From assembly GCA_949502025.1 (NCBI GenBank), contig CATBCG010000071.1:62001-126000 (forward strand): a DNA stretch of 64,000 nucleotides. The letters run 5' to 3'. This document shows positions 44,358-53,306 of this stretch, in pieces. Made by a program: the position numbers and the translations under genes. This DNA comes from MGBC131033 sp910585655 (GTDB lineage Bacteria; Bacillota; Clostridia; Lachnospirales; Lachnospiraceae). A model generated the notes under the pieces. It made no database searches. It saw only the letters and a list, made by a program, of their open reading frames with translations, and was not told the DNA's origin. The first letter of the stretch is position 1; every line of letters starts with the position of its first letter.

Positions 44358-45710
44358 TTACCGTCGTCTCTGCCTGATGTTGTTTAGACTGGTGTTTTGC
44401 TTTGTTTCATAATATTTCTTCCCTACCTGAACCAACGCGATTCCCAAAATAGTACAAAGCGCTATTAACCCTGCTATTATAATATATAATATCCAAGGCG
44501 CCTCTGTGTCAACCTCTTTCCAACTTTCTACTTCTTTTTCTATGCTGCGGAACCGAATTTTTTCCATCGTTTTACTTTTGATGTCAAATTCATAAAAACC
44601 GGCGTTCCCTCTTAATATCTCTCCGTCCTCGCCCATACTTCCTTCCACATAAACCAGCACGTTAGAAGGCTCTCCGGTTTCTGTCTGATCCGACGAGGCT
44701 TCTTTATAAGCTGGTATCCGTTTTCCATACAGCATCAGGTTATAAGGGGTATATCCTTCTGGAAGCCCGGCAACGGCAGTCTGCGGCGCTTTAGAAACCA
44801 AATATCGGTACTGCCCGGATAGTTCTACACTATCGCCTCTTTCCTTTAACGAAAAACCGGATTCTTCGTTCTCCTCACTCTCTTCTTCCTCTGTATTGTC
44901 CGGTTCTTCCTCTCCTGGAGTAGAGGTATCGTCTTCTCTGGAAACATTTTTAAACACATGTATCCGATATACCCGGCTGTCTGCATTTTCCGCAGTCACG
45001 GTTATCTCAACCAAATTTTCTCCATCGGAAAACTCCTCGTTTCCCTGTACGGCAACTGTCGCCTTTGTGTCTTCCGGTACGGCGCTGATCACCAAAGATG
45101 TTACGTCCTCTACCTCTACTTCATAGCTCTCTGTTTCCGCCGAAAACTCCGGCGTCAGGCTACCAGGGCTTACCTTTAAATCCTGCAGCTTTGTTTCGCT
45201 GCTCGCCTGATCCGATGAAGTAACCTGAATGGAAAGCGTATTGCTTGAAACCGACATCTCCTTTCCGCCGTCATCCGCATAAACATGTGCTTTGTTCTGA
45301 ATGGCAATCTCACAGCCGCCGATTCCTACGGCTCGAAACATCAGTTCATACGTCCGCTTTCTGGTTCGTTCCATCGGCTCGATATCGCTAATACGGATCG
45401 TTCCGTCGCCGCCTGTTGCCGGAGCTTCCGCCTCTTCAAATTCTAACACCGAAGCCTGATACGTTAAAAACGCTTCAAAATCTCCCAGACGATCCGCGCT
45501 TTCAATCACCAGTCGAACCGTAATGATATCCCCCACTTGGATTGTCGTTTCCTCTGTTTCAATGCTGATCGAAGCGCTTGCTGCCTGAACCAAAAGACCG
45601 CTGCCGGCTAACCTTCCTGCTGTCAGACAAAGCCCAATCACCAGAAAAAGGCAGAAGACTGTCGCCAGTCTCTGCCATACTGTTCTTATTCGGTTTCTTC
45701 CCTGTTTCAT
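44358..45710 (-). CDS. Cohesin-domain membrane-anchored surface protein
   Basis: 450 residues from the ATG at 45710 (AGGAGG 6 nt upstream). A signal-anchor helix (about 11-40) is followed by a cohesin-like domain (about 45-165, SISIETEETTIQVGDIITVRL shortened to IQVGDIITVRL). A cadherin-like beta-sandwich domain (about 175-255, LSPGSLTPEFSAETESYEV-like) comes next, then an acidic Glu-rich spacer. A C-terminal membrane helix (about 415-438) is the last feature. It probably sits on the cell surface and could bind dockerin partners, though none is seen here. A perfect 13-bp inverted repeat precedes it. Confidence 0.75.
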   Translation of the reverse strand: MKQGRNRIRTVWQRLATVFCLFLVIGLCLTAGRLAGSGLLVQAASASISIETEETTIQVGDIITVRLVIESADRLGDFEAFLTYQASVLEFEEAEAPATGGDGTIRISDIEPMERTRKRTYELMFRAVGIGGCEIAIQNKAHVYADDGGKEMSVSSNTLSIQVTSSDQASSETKLQDLKVSPGSLTPEFSAETESYEVEVEDVTSLVISAVPEDTKATVAVQGNEEFSDGENLVEITVTAENADSRVYRIHVFKNVSREDDTSTPGEEEPDNTEEEESEENEESGFSLKERGDSVELSGQYRYLVSKAPQTAVAGLPEGYTPYNLMLYGKRIPAYKEASSDQTETGEPSNVLVYVEGSMGEDGEILRGNAGFYEFDIKSKTMEKIRFRSIEKEVESWKEVDTEAPWILYIIIAGLIALCTILGIALVQVGKKYYETKQNTSLNNIRQRRR

Positions 45711-45723
45711 ATACATCCTCCTG

Positions 45724-45757
45724 CCTGAACCCATCCACGATAAAGGATGGGTTCAGG
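45724..45757 (-). other. Perfect 13-bp hairpin upstream of the cohesin gene
   Basis: CCTGAACCCATCC (45724-45736) pairs perfectly with GGATGGGTTCAGG (45745-45757), loop ACGATAAA. On the minus strand the hairpin ends two bases before the AGGAGG of the cohesin gene. No U-run follows, so it is not a classical terminator. It could be a stability or translational-control hairpin. Confidence 0.7.
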
Positions 45758-45776
45758 TCTGCAAATTTTCACCGTT

Positions 45777-48443
45777 TTAGCTCTCTCTTGTAATATTTAC
45801 CACATAGACCCGTACTTCTCCGTTTTCGGCAGTCACTACTATCATCGCCTGATTATTACCTGGTTTTAAGTTGATTGTACCAGCGCCCGTGACCGTAGCC
45901 TTACTGCTGACCGCTTCCGCATTCAGCGTTACCTGGGTTACTTCCTTCCCTACGATTAAGCCATACGCCTGCTCGGAAGCCGGATCGAAAGTAGGCGTTA
46001 AAGAATAGCCGTCTACCGCCAGTGTTTTTAACCAGTTGTTCGGATTCTTTTTATCCACCGGAGCCGGGCAAGCTGTCGCCGGCATATTTTGATACACCGG
46101 AATGGAAAATAAAATCGGCGTATCGGCAAGCTGACGATATGCTGCTGCCGTCTTGGCAGACTCGGAAGCAGCCGCTTCCACATTTGCCATATACTGATGA
46201 GAATAGGTCGAATTTTCCGTCACATTAAACTTCTCCAGATAAACCGTATTTTGTCCTCTCTGGATATAATTATACCCGATAAAGGCAGCTCCGCCTACGA
46301 TTGACCGATAGGAATTGTTCCACGGAATCATAATATAATCGTTAAAACTCAGGGTACTGCTGTACTGCTTCCCAGGCGTCCCGCTTTGAGCATATTTCAG
46401 CCCGTTGATAATCGCTCCGCCCGCTGCCGTACTGTGGGTTGCACCGATGTTGTAAAAGTTGTAAAGTCCTTCATAACCGCTGACTTTACCGCTGACACTG
46501 GAGCTTAAAGAAGTGCTGCTTGTTACAATTTCCTGCTTGGAACGGCTTGCCAAATGGTATGGGCTGACCCCGGAATAAAGCGCCGCTTCCAAAAAGCTTT
46601 TCGCATAGGAAATCGTCTGCTGACGACCGTTGTCATCGGTATACGTATAAGTGGCTCCCCGCATAGGCGTTCCGCTTAAAATCGATTCTACGCCTGCCTC
46701 TGTCTGATAAGCAGGTTGGTAGGAAAGCAGTTCAAACTGAAAGATCCCGCTTTCCGTTAAAAAGTTCCTAGGATCCATATAATATTCGACTGCTTCCTTA
46801 GAAGCCGTTACCCAGGTACTTCCATCATATGGTATAAATTTATCTGTTTTCCAATTATAAGCCCCTGTCTCCATAGATTTCCATGCCAAATTTTTATGGT
46901 TTTCAATCAGGTTCTGACCGACGCCGCTCTCATTTTCAATCACGGTAGACCAGTCAAGCCCTGTCTGCTTTGCCTCAAATACCCAATAAGGATGCGCCGC
47001 ATGAAGCGTCCTTAAATATGGCTTATAACTTTCCGGGAAGCCCTGCTGGTTCATACTCGCTTCAAATTCTGCATCATTTAGAGCGGAACCCGAACCGCCG
47101 GACGGCGTATCTGCCGTACCGCCAAGCTGTATCAACGCTGCCGGCACATAGCCTAAACCAACGCCGTGGCTTGTTTCATAGGTCACTAAATACCAGCTAT
47201 TCCCGTCTACATCTGTCTTATCATAAACCGTCACGGCTTGTCCGTTGGTTAACGTATGGCTCGCGCCTGTCGTACTATCTTTTACCAGTTCACTAAAATA
47301 TCCGGCTGCTACCCGCACTTCGGTAGGTCCGTTGATTACGACGCCTGGCTGCACCTGAAACGTTGTGTCGCTCCCGCCCGTATCCTCTCCGCCCGGAATC
47401 GTATTGCCGGAAGAACCGCCGCTCGAATTATCTCCCCCAGAGCTATTTCCCCCAGAACTATTTCCCGGAGTATTTTCCTCTGGAGACGTTATGGTTGTAA
47501 CTACTTCTGTCTGACGAAAATCTACATACTTTGCCAGGACATAACCGGTCAGCAGCTTTTTCCCGTAGTAAAACTTAATCTGATACCATTTTACCCCCTT
47601 TACCGTTTTTTCCCCGGTAATAATACATTTTTTCCCCGGCTTTACCGCCATCTTCTTTTTATTATATGTTACAATATATTTTTTAGAAGCCGTTGTCGTG
47701 GTGCGCGGATAAAGCGCGCGGGTAATCGAACCTTTTACATTGATGCTGCTCCCGCTTTTTGCTGTTAATGTGACATATTCCGAGGAAACATAACCTGTTT
47801 TCTTTTTCCCGTTATATGTAAAAGAAATCTTATACCAATATTCCCCACCGGATGCCTTTCTGCTGGTAATCGTCACCTTATCGCCCTTTTTTAAAGAAAC
47901 CGCTTCTTTTCCTACCATAAGCTGATCGTATTTCGTTCCGGCTCCCTTCCGAACTCTTAACACGTCTGCCGTCACCTTGCCTGGAACCTCTAGCGGAAGT
48001 TTTTCTACTACTGTAGTCACTTTGGAATCCGTACTGCTCTCTTCTTCCTCCGTAGATAAATTACTGCCTGCATCCACAGACTGGTCTGAGAGTTTTACGT
48101 AATTCCCGCTGATATATCCTGTCACTTTTTCGCCCTCAAAAGGAAAACTGACCTGATACCATCCGTTCTGCTCTTGCAGTACCTGCGCGGTTTCCCCTTC
48201 TTTTAAAAAGACGGAGCTTCCATTGCTGACTACCTTTTCATAGCCTGTCCCCGCGCCGGTACGCACATTCAAGGTAGATGCGGTTACGGTGACAATCTGT
48301 TTTTCTGCGGCGCGCGCTTTCACACGCTCCTGATATCCTGTATAGCCCAGCGTAGAAATCCCCAGTGCCAGTGCCAACGCTCCTGCCGCCGTCCGCTGCG
48401 CTAAATAAGGAGAACCTCTCCTTTCGTTTTTTTCCTGTTTCAT
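45777..48443 (-). CDS. Multi-SH3 N-acetylglucosaminidase, secreted
   Basis: 888 residues from the ATG at 48443 (AAAGGA upstream). A signal-like segment lies at 12-35. Four SH3_3 domains occupy about 48-120, 150-230, 235-315 and, after a Ser/Gly/Asn linker, 360-440. Then comes a glucosaminidase domain of the LytG type (about 450-740; YWVFEAKQTGLDWSTVI, SILSGTPMRGATYTYTDDNG, GLYNFYNIGATH). The C-terminal part is a cadherin-like beta domain (about 800-888). It is likely a secreted peptidoglycan hydrolase. It is followed by the cohesin-domain gene. Confidence 0.88.
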   Translation of the reverse strand: MKQEKNERRGSPYLAQRTAAGALALALGISTLGYTGYQERVKARAAEKQIVTVTASTLNVRTGAGTGYEKVVSNGSSVFLKEGETAQVLQEQNGWYQVSFPFEGEKVTGYISGNYVKLSDQSVDAGSNLSTEEEESSTDSKVTTVVEKLPLEVPGKVTADVLRVRKGAGTKYDQLMVGKEAVSLKKGDKVTITSRKASGGEYWYKISFTYNGKKKTGYVSSEYVTLTAKSGSSINVKGSITRALYPRTTTTASKKYIVTYNKKKMAVKPGKKCIITGEKTVKGVKWYQIKFYYGKKLLTGYVLAKYVDFRQTEVVTTITSPEENTPGNSSGGNSSGGDNSSGGSSGNTIPGGEDTGGSDTTFQVQPGVVINGPTEVRVAAGYFSELVKDSTTGASHTLTNGQAVTVYDKTDVDGNSWYLVTYETSHGVGLGYVPAALIQLGGTADTPSGGSGSALNDAEFEASMNQQGFPESYKPYLRTLHAAHPYWVFEAKQTGLDWSTVIENESGVGQNLIENHKNLAWKSMETGAYNWKTDKFIPYDGSTWVTASKEAVEYYMDPRNFLTESGIFQFELLSYQPAYQTEAGVESILSGTPMRGATYTYTDDNGRQQTISYAKSFLEAALYSGVSPYHLASRSKQEIVTSSTSLSSSVSGKVSGYEGLYNFYNIGATHSTAAGGAIINGLKYAQSGTPGKQYSSTLSFNDYIMIPWNNSYRSIVGGAAFIGYNYIQRGQNTVYLEKFNVTENSTYSHQYMANVEAAASESAKTAAAYRQLADTPILFSIPVYQNMPATACPAPVDKKNPNNWLKTLAVDGYSLTPTFDPASEQAYGLIVGKEVTQVTLNAEAVSSKATVTGAGTINLKPGNNQAMIVVTAENGEVRVYVVNITRES

Positions 48444-48617
48444 AAATAAAATCCTTTCGTTTGTTATAAGCAAAATCCCACTGCCTTTCGGCAAAAAAGA
48501 AGAATTTCTCCTAACCGGATTCTACAGGATTCGATTCTAAAAGACAGGTATGGCATTTCTATGGCAGTAGGATATAGCAATTCTATCCAATCATTTTTTC
48601 TACAACTGTAAGATACT

Positions 48618-50573
48618 CTAATTTTTCCCTTCCCCAAAATACATCTTTTGTCGTTCTCCACCGGTAAACGCTTCTATGCTTTTTAAAAAGGCGTCTCCAT
48701 ATTTCTCAGCCTTATACTCTCCGATTCCCGATACGCTAAGCAGTTCCTTCTCCGTTTGAGGGAGCTTTATACATAGCTCTACCAATGTTTTATCCGAAAA
48801 AATCACATACGGCGGCACACCTTCCTGCTTGGCTAGTTTTGTACGCAACTCCCGTAGCTTAGCAAACAAATCCAATCCTTTGCTATTTAAAATATCCGAA
48901 CGTCTGATTTTTCCGGTATTCGCACCAGCGCGACCTCCTCGTCCGCTTCCCGTCCTGTTTCCTGTCACAATATGTTCTTTCCCTTCTACTGTTTTCTCTC
49001 CTGCCAGGTTCGTATCCGGCAGCACCTGTTTCTGCCTTTTTAGGAATACTTTCTGCTTTCCTTCTATAACATTCTTTGATAATGCAGTCAAACGCAGCAG
49101 CGCATACTTATCCTTAGTCTGGTTCAACATCCCCTCTAGGAGCAGTTCGGTAATGATTTCCTGGATACCGCCTTCTGACCAGCCTGCCAATGCGCCATAG
49201 GAACGATACTCCGAAACCCGGTATTCCCGCAGCTTGGCGCCTTCCTCTCCTAAAAGAGTCCCTGCTACCACATGAATCCCATAACGCTGGCGCATTTCTT
49301 GGATACAAGTCAGGATTTTTCCCGCCTCCTTGGTCACATCTATCTCTTCAAACTCCTTCTGACAATTCGAGCAATTTTCACAGCGTCCCTTTCCTACTTC
49401 TCCAAAATACTGCAAAATATACTCCCGCAGACATCGTTTGGTCATTGCATAATAACTCATCTGGCGTAAACGCTCCAAATCCCGCTCCTGTAAGGCAAGC
49501 AAATCTTCCTCACTATTTTCCGGATTTGGCTCCTTGCTTTCGAGCAAATACCGGTTGATCACCAAGTCCTGGGCAGAATAAAGGAGGACACATTCTGCCG
49601 CCGCCCCGTCCCGTCCGGCTCTCCCAGCCTCCTGATAATAATTTTCCATACTCTGCGGCATATTGTAATGAAGCACATAACGGATATTCGACTTATCAAT
49701 TCCCATACCAAAGGCGTTTGTTGCCACCATTACCGGCTTCTGGTCGTACATAAACTCTTCCTGGTTCTGCTTTCGTTCCTCTTGTTCTAATCCGGCATGG
49801 TATTTTGTCACCGATACCCCTGCCGTCAAAAGCTGCCCGTACACCAGCTCAACGTTTTTCCGAGTAGCACAATAGATCACCCCGCTTTCGTCAGGATGTT
49901 CCTCCACATACCGTATCACATAATCCAATTTCTTTTTGGGAGTTTCTACTGAAAAAAAGAGATTTTTCCGGTCAAAACCGGTCACTAAGATCTGCGGCTC
50001 TACAAGACCAAGGACACAGGAAATATCCTCCTTCACCCGCTCTGTAGCAGTAGCCGTAAAAGCGCTGATCACCGGACGCTTAGAAAGCAATCTGATAAAC
50101 GGCAAAATATTTAGATAACTAGGACGAAAATCCTGCCCCCACTGGGAAATGCAATGCGCTTCGTCTACCGTCAGCATAGAAATCTCGATCTGTCTGGCAA
50201 ATTGTAAAAAGCCATAAGTTTCTAATCGTTCCGGCGCAACATAAATGATTTTATACCTACCGCCCGCCGCTAATTGCAACGCCTTGGCAATTTGCCCTTC
50301 GCTTAAAGAGCTGTTGATATAAGCGGCATGAATTCCTGCCTGATTCAACGCCTGCACCTGATCCTTCATCAGCGAGATCAGCGGAGAGACGACTATCGTC
50401 ACCCCTGGCAGCAACAAAGCCGGTACCTGGTAGCAAACAGACTTCCCGGCGCCGGTCGGCATAATGCCAAGTACATCCCGTCCCGTTAAGATCGCTTCAA
50501 TCAAAAGCTCCTGTCCCTCCCGGAAGCTGCTGTAGCCAAAATAATTCTTTAGTATTTCTAATGGTTCTGTCAT
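48618..50573 (-). CDS. recQ: ATP-dependent DNA helicase RecQ
   Basis: 651 residues from the ATG at 50573, which follows AAGGGGG. Helicase motifs are complete: Walker A GIMPTGAGKSVCYQ near 35-48, DEAH (TVDEAHCISQWGQDF) near 132-146, motif V/VI GRAGRDG near 325-331. A zinc-binding RQC domain (CRENCSNCQ-like, about 370-400) and an HRDC domain follow near the C-terminus. It unwinds DNA 3' to 5' in recombination and repair. The gap 48444-48617 upstream of the wall hydrolase holds no gene. Confidence 0.95.
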   Translation of the reverse strand: MTEPLEILKNYFGYSSFREGQELLIEAILTGRDVLGIMPTGAGKSVCYQVPALLLPGVTIVVSPLISLMKDQVQALNQAGIHAAYINSSLSEGQIAKALQLAAGGRYKIIYVAPERLETYGFLQFARQIEISMLTVDEAHCISQWGQDFRPSYLNILPFIRLLSKRPVISAFTATATERVKEDISCVLGLVEPQILVTGFDRKNLFFSVETPKKKLDYVIRYVEEHPDESGVIYCATRKNVELVYGQLLTAGVSVTKYHAGLEQEERKQNQEEFMYDQKPVMVATNAFGMGIDKSNIRYVLHYNMPQSMENYYQEAGRAGRDGAAAECVLLYSAQDLVINRYLLESKEPNPENSEEDLLALQERDLERLRQMSYYAMTKRCLREYILQYFGEVGKGRCENCSNCQKEFEEIDVTKEAGKILTCIQEMRQRYGIHVVAGTLLGEEGAKLREYRVSEYRSYGALAGWSEGGIQEIITELLLEGMLNQTKDKYALLRLTALSKNVIEGKQKVFLKRQKQVLPDTNLAGEKTVEGKEHIVTGNRTGSGRGGRAGANTGKIRRSDILNSKGLDLFAKLRELRTKLAKQEGVPPYVIFSDKTLVELCIKLPQTEKELLSVSGIGEYKAEKYGDAFLKSIEAFTGGERQKMYFGEGKN

Positions 50574-50747
50574 CAGATTCCCCCTTGACAATTTTCTTTT
50601 TCTCCATCTTACCTGATTTTTACAGTTTTTGCAACAAAATTTTACAATAGGTTCCTTATCCGCCGATAGACAACCCTAACTACTCTTATTCTTTTTCCCA
50701 CTCTCTTCATAGACAGAAAAAATAAACAATTTTTATTTATTTTCCGC

Positions 50748-50776
50748 TTGCTTTTTTGTCTATTTTATGCTATACT
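50748..50776 (+). promoter_or_regulatory. Promoter of the coiled-coil gene
   Basis: TTGCTT (50748-50753) and TATACT (50771-50776) with a 17-bp spacer on the plus strand, 70 bp before the start of the coiled-coil frame. It is the first plus-strand promoter of the island. The remaining gap 50574-50845 has no gene. Confidence 0.65.
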
Positions 50777-50845
50777 AGCGCTACCGTCAAGCAGACGTCT
50801 ATAAAACTCTAAAACACATCTTTTCTCTAAAAGGGGGGAATCAAT

Positions 50846-51289
50846 ACGAGCGATCAAGAATTATTGCTTGCTATCTCCGATCTGATGGATGTCAAAATTC
50901 ACGCTGCGCTCCAAACAGAACTACAGCCGGTCAAGGATGATATCCGTGATTTAAAAGAACATGTCCAAAGCTTAGAACAGCATGTGAACAGCCTGGAACA
51001 CCATATGGAACATCGGATGGACAGCCTGGAACATCGGATGGATAGCTTAGAACACCAAACGAACGGCTTAGAACATCGGATACAGAAGCTAGAGCAGCAA
51101 GTCTCCGGTATCCAATTAACCTTAGAAAACAAAACAAACCGGGATATCCGGCTACTGGCTGAAAATTATGTTCCTGCTGCAAAGCAGTACGAAAGAGCCG
51201 TTATCCAAATCGAATCCATTCAGACGGATTTGGATCTTGTCAAAAAAGTCGTTGCCACACACAGTGAGCAACTTCAGCAACTCGCTTAA
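50846..51289 (+). CDS. Coiled-coil protein, apparent ACG start
   Basis: 147 residues if translation starts at ACG, 50846-50848, which has GGGGGG 7 nt upstream and gives SDQELLLAISDLMD as the first in-frame text. No ATG, GTG or closer TTG has such a ribosome site; TTG at 50864 is a fallback. The middle (about 40-85) is a heptad coiled coil of repeated SLEHRMD units, visible as 20- to 21-nt repeats in the DNA. No membrane or catalytic motif is seen. It may be a scaffold or phase-variable-length protein. Confidence 0.7.
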   Translation, partial: TSDQELLLAISDLMDVKIHAALQTELQPVKDDIRDLKEHVQSLEQHVNSLEHHMEHRMDSLEHRMDSLEHQTNGLEHRIQKLEQQVSGIQLTLENKTNRDIRLLAENYVPAAKQYERAVIQIESIQTDLDLVKKVVATHSEQLQQLA

Positions 51290-51306
51290 TGTAAGTTCTA
51301 TTTTGT

Positions 51307-51351
51307 AAGACGGTTACAGCAGCAATTTCTTTTTATGAGTTTTGCCGTCTT
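51307..51351 (+). terminator. Inverted repeat after the coiled-coil gene
   Basis: AAGACGG (51307-51313) pairs with CCGTCTT (51345-51351) across a 31-nt loop. It is weak as a terminator. CGTCTTGTCAA occurs here (51346-51356) and again inside the tRNA-like gene (51395-51405). Confidence 0.35.
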
Positions 51352-51359
51352 GTCAACTC

Positions 51360-51462
51360 AGGGATGTAGCTCAGTTGGTAAAGCGCCGAATGCGCGTCTT
51401 GTCAAAGACGTCCGCCGCAGCCCCTTGTGTGGGTGTCGCAGGTTCGATTCCTGCCATCCCTG
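51360..51462 (+). ncRNA. tRNA-like RNA gene, Y-RNA-like position
   Basis: Acceptor stem AGGGATG (51360-51366) with CATCCCT (51455-51461), D-arm GCTC-AGTTGGTA-AAGC (51369-51384), and a perfect T-arm GCAGG-TTCGATT-CCTGC (51438-51454). Between D- and T-arm are an 11-nt linker, a hairpin CGTCTT-GTCA-AAGACG (51395-51410) with a 4-nt loop, and a long variable segment. The anticodon loop is not the standard seven bases, and at 103 nt it is too long for a normal class I tRNA. It may be a damaged tRNA(Asp, GTC) or a tRNA-mimicking RNA serving the Ro60-like gene 60 bp downstream. Confidence 0.6.
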
Positions 51463-51521
51463 CTCCTGTTTTTTCGTATTTTTTTCTGATTGTATATTTC
51501 TATATTCTAAGGAGAGTTCAA

Positions 51522-52724
51522 ATGAATTCATTTATGAATCACTTAACAGAAACATTAAAGACAGATTCTAATTTGTCTATTACCGAAAATGGCGCTATCG
51601 GCTATCGAACCACTGGAAAGAAACTGTTGGATATGAATTTTGCAGTTTCTTCCTTATGTGCAAAAACCGAAGCGCAGATCATAGAGCAGTTTACCCGGGT
51701 TTTTTATGAAAGACCGGCGCTTAGCTCTAAAATGGCTGTTTTTTGCCCGGGATATTCGTGAGGGAATGGGCGAACGGCGGCTGTTTCGGATTTGCTTTTA
51801 TTATCTAGCTAAGCATCACGAAGCTACCGCAAACGCACTGCTTCCTCTTATACCGGAATACGGCAGATATGACGATCTGCTCTGTCTGTTGGATACTCCT
51901 GTAAAAGATGCTGTTGTCACCCTAATCAAAGAGCAGCTTACTTTGGACTAGAAGCACAAAGAAGCTCATGAGCCGATTTCTCTGCTTGGAAAATGGCTGC
52001 TCTCTGCAAATACCTCTTCGCCTGCTACCAGACGGTTTGCAGATATCTTAACCAAAGAGCTTGGGCTTACCAGGCGACAATACCAAAAGCTCCTTACAGA
52101 GCCAATCTTCTTTACCGAGAGGCGTTTTTGCGAAACGATTCAACGAGAAGACGTTCCTATTTGAACCAGTTGCAACAGGGAAAGGTAAAAATCCATGCAG
52201 GCGTTTTATTTCCTCATGATATCGTATATCAGTATTCTCTCCAACCGGAAAAGGAAGATGCCACCCTAGAAGAGCTATGGAACGCGCTTCCGGACTTTAC
52301 CGCCGCCACTCGTATACATCCCAATGTAGCCAGACATACCATTTGTGTTATGGATAACTCCGGCAGTATGCTTTCCCGGATTGGTGCCACGAACCTATCC
52401 GCGCGGAACGTCGTAAATGCTTTGGCGATTTACTTTGCCGAACGCTGTGTTGGTCCTTTTCACAACCGTTATCTGACTTTTAGCGCGCATCCAAGGCTGG
52501 TTGATTTAAGCAACGCCCATACCCTACGAGAAAAGCTGGAGCTTACCCTCGCCTATGAGGAAGTCGCCAATACCAACATCGAAGCAGTATTTGACTTGAT
52601 CCTGCAGACTGCCGTTGCCCACCGGCTGACACAGCAGGAATTACCGCATACCGTTTTGATATTATCCGATATGGAGTTTGACGCCTGCGTGGACTCTGGA
52701 GACTTTTCCTTGTTCCAGCGCTAA
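51522..52724 (+). pseudogene. Decayed DUF2828 (Ro60/TROVE-like) protein
   Basis: Starts at the ATG 51522 (AAGGAG 7-9 nt upstream). The N-terminal text LSITENGAIGYRTTGKKLLDMNF and later DIREGMGERRLFRICFYYLA mark DUF2828, a HEAT-plus-vWA family related to TROVE/Ro60. The vWA metal site DNSGSM is kept. At least four lesions break it: one extra base in GAAAG at about 51707-51711, an in-frame TAG at 51949-51951, a deletion with frame change near 52090-52102, and loss of the C-terminal part near 52680-52724, where the ogt gene ends. It is surely inactive as one protein. Confidence 0.8.
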
Positions 52725-53306
52725 TAAAGCCTGCTTTACATCCAGACCGCCACCATACCCCACCAGTGTTCCTCCTGATCCAATGACACGATGACATGGA
52801 ATAATAACGCTGATGGGGTTGTTGTGATTCGCCATTCCTACGGCTCGGCTGCCCTTAGGACGCCCAATCTGGGCGGCTAGCTGTCCATAACTTCTGGTTT
52901 CTCCATAAGGAATCGTACAAAGCGCCTGCCAGTCCTCTAGCTGAAACATCGTTCCCCTGATTGCTACAGGCAGGCAGAATTCCTTTCGCGCTCCCGCAAA
53001 GTATTCTTCTAGCTGCCTTCTTGCCTCCCTCAGTACCTTGGTTTCTTTTTCCATCAGTATTGCTCCGTTTAGATACGGGCGGATCGCATTCTCGATTGCA
53101 TTCGTCTCATTTATCAAATCAGCAGGAGAATAAAAATTTGCTGCCAAGATTCGTCCAGCCTGCTCGAATACCCAAAAATACCGCCCTGCAACAGATGTTT
53201 TTATGGTGATATAACAGCCTTCTCCCTTTTCCAGATCCGAATCCTGCCAAGCCTCTTTTTTTGCTAAATTTCCGCTTCCATATAGGACTTTCTTTCCCTG
53301 CTTCAT
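52662..53306 (-). CDS. ogt: Methylated-DNA--protein-cysteine methyltransferase
   Basis: 214 residues. The active-site motif PCHRVIG is near 172-178 and the winged-helix LPYGETRSYGQLA-like text (IPYGETRSYGQLAAQIG) near 135-150. The first 100 residues are a degenerate N-terminal Ada-like or RNase-H-like domain. The C-terminus VSRVHAGVKLHIG runs into the end of the decayed DUF2828 gene and may be new sequence created at the junction. It removes alkyl groups from O6-alkylguanine. It overlaps the GH2 gene by 4 nt. Confidence 0.93.
   Translation of the reverse strand: MKQGKKVLYGSGNLAKKEAWQDSDLEKGEGCYITIKTSVAGRYFWVFEQAGRILAANFYSPADLINETNAIENAIRPYLNGAILMEKETKVLREARRQLEEYFAGARKEFCLPVAIRGTMFQLEDWQALCTIPYGETRSYGQLAAQIGRPKGSRAVGMANHNNPISVIIPCHRVIGSGGTLVGYGGGLDVKQALLALEQGKVSRVHAGVKLHIG

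Noticed and set aside
51360..51462. Ordinary tRNA(Asp)
   Set aside because: GTC is present in the loop, but the loop is four bases if the stem is fully paired, an 11-nt linker separates it from the D-arm, and the gene is 103 nt long.
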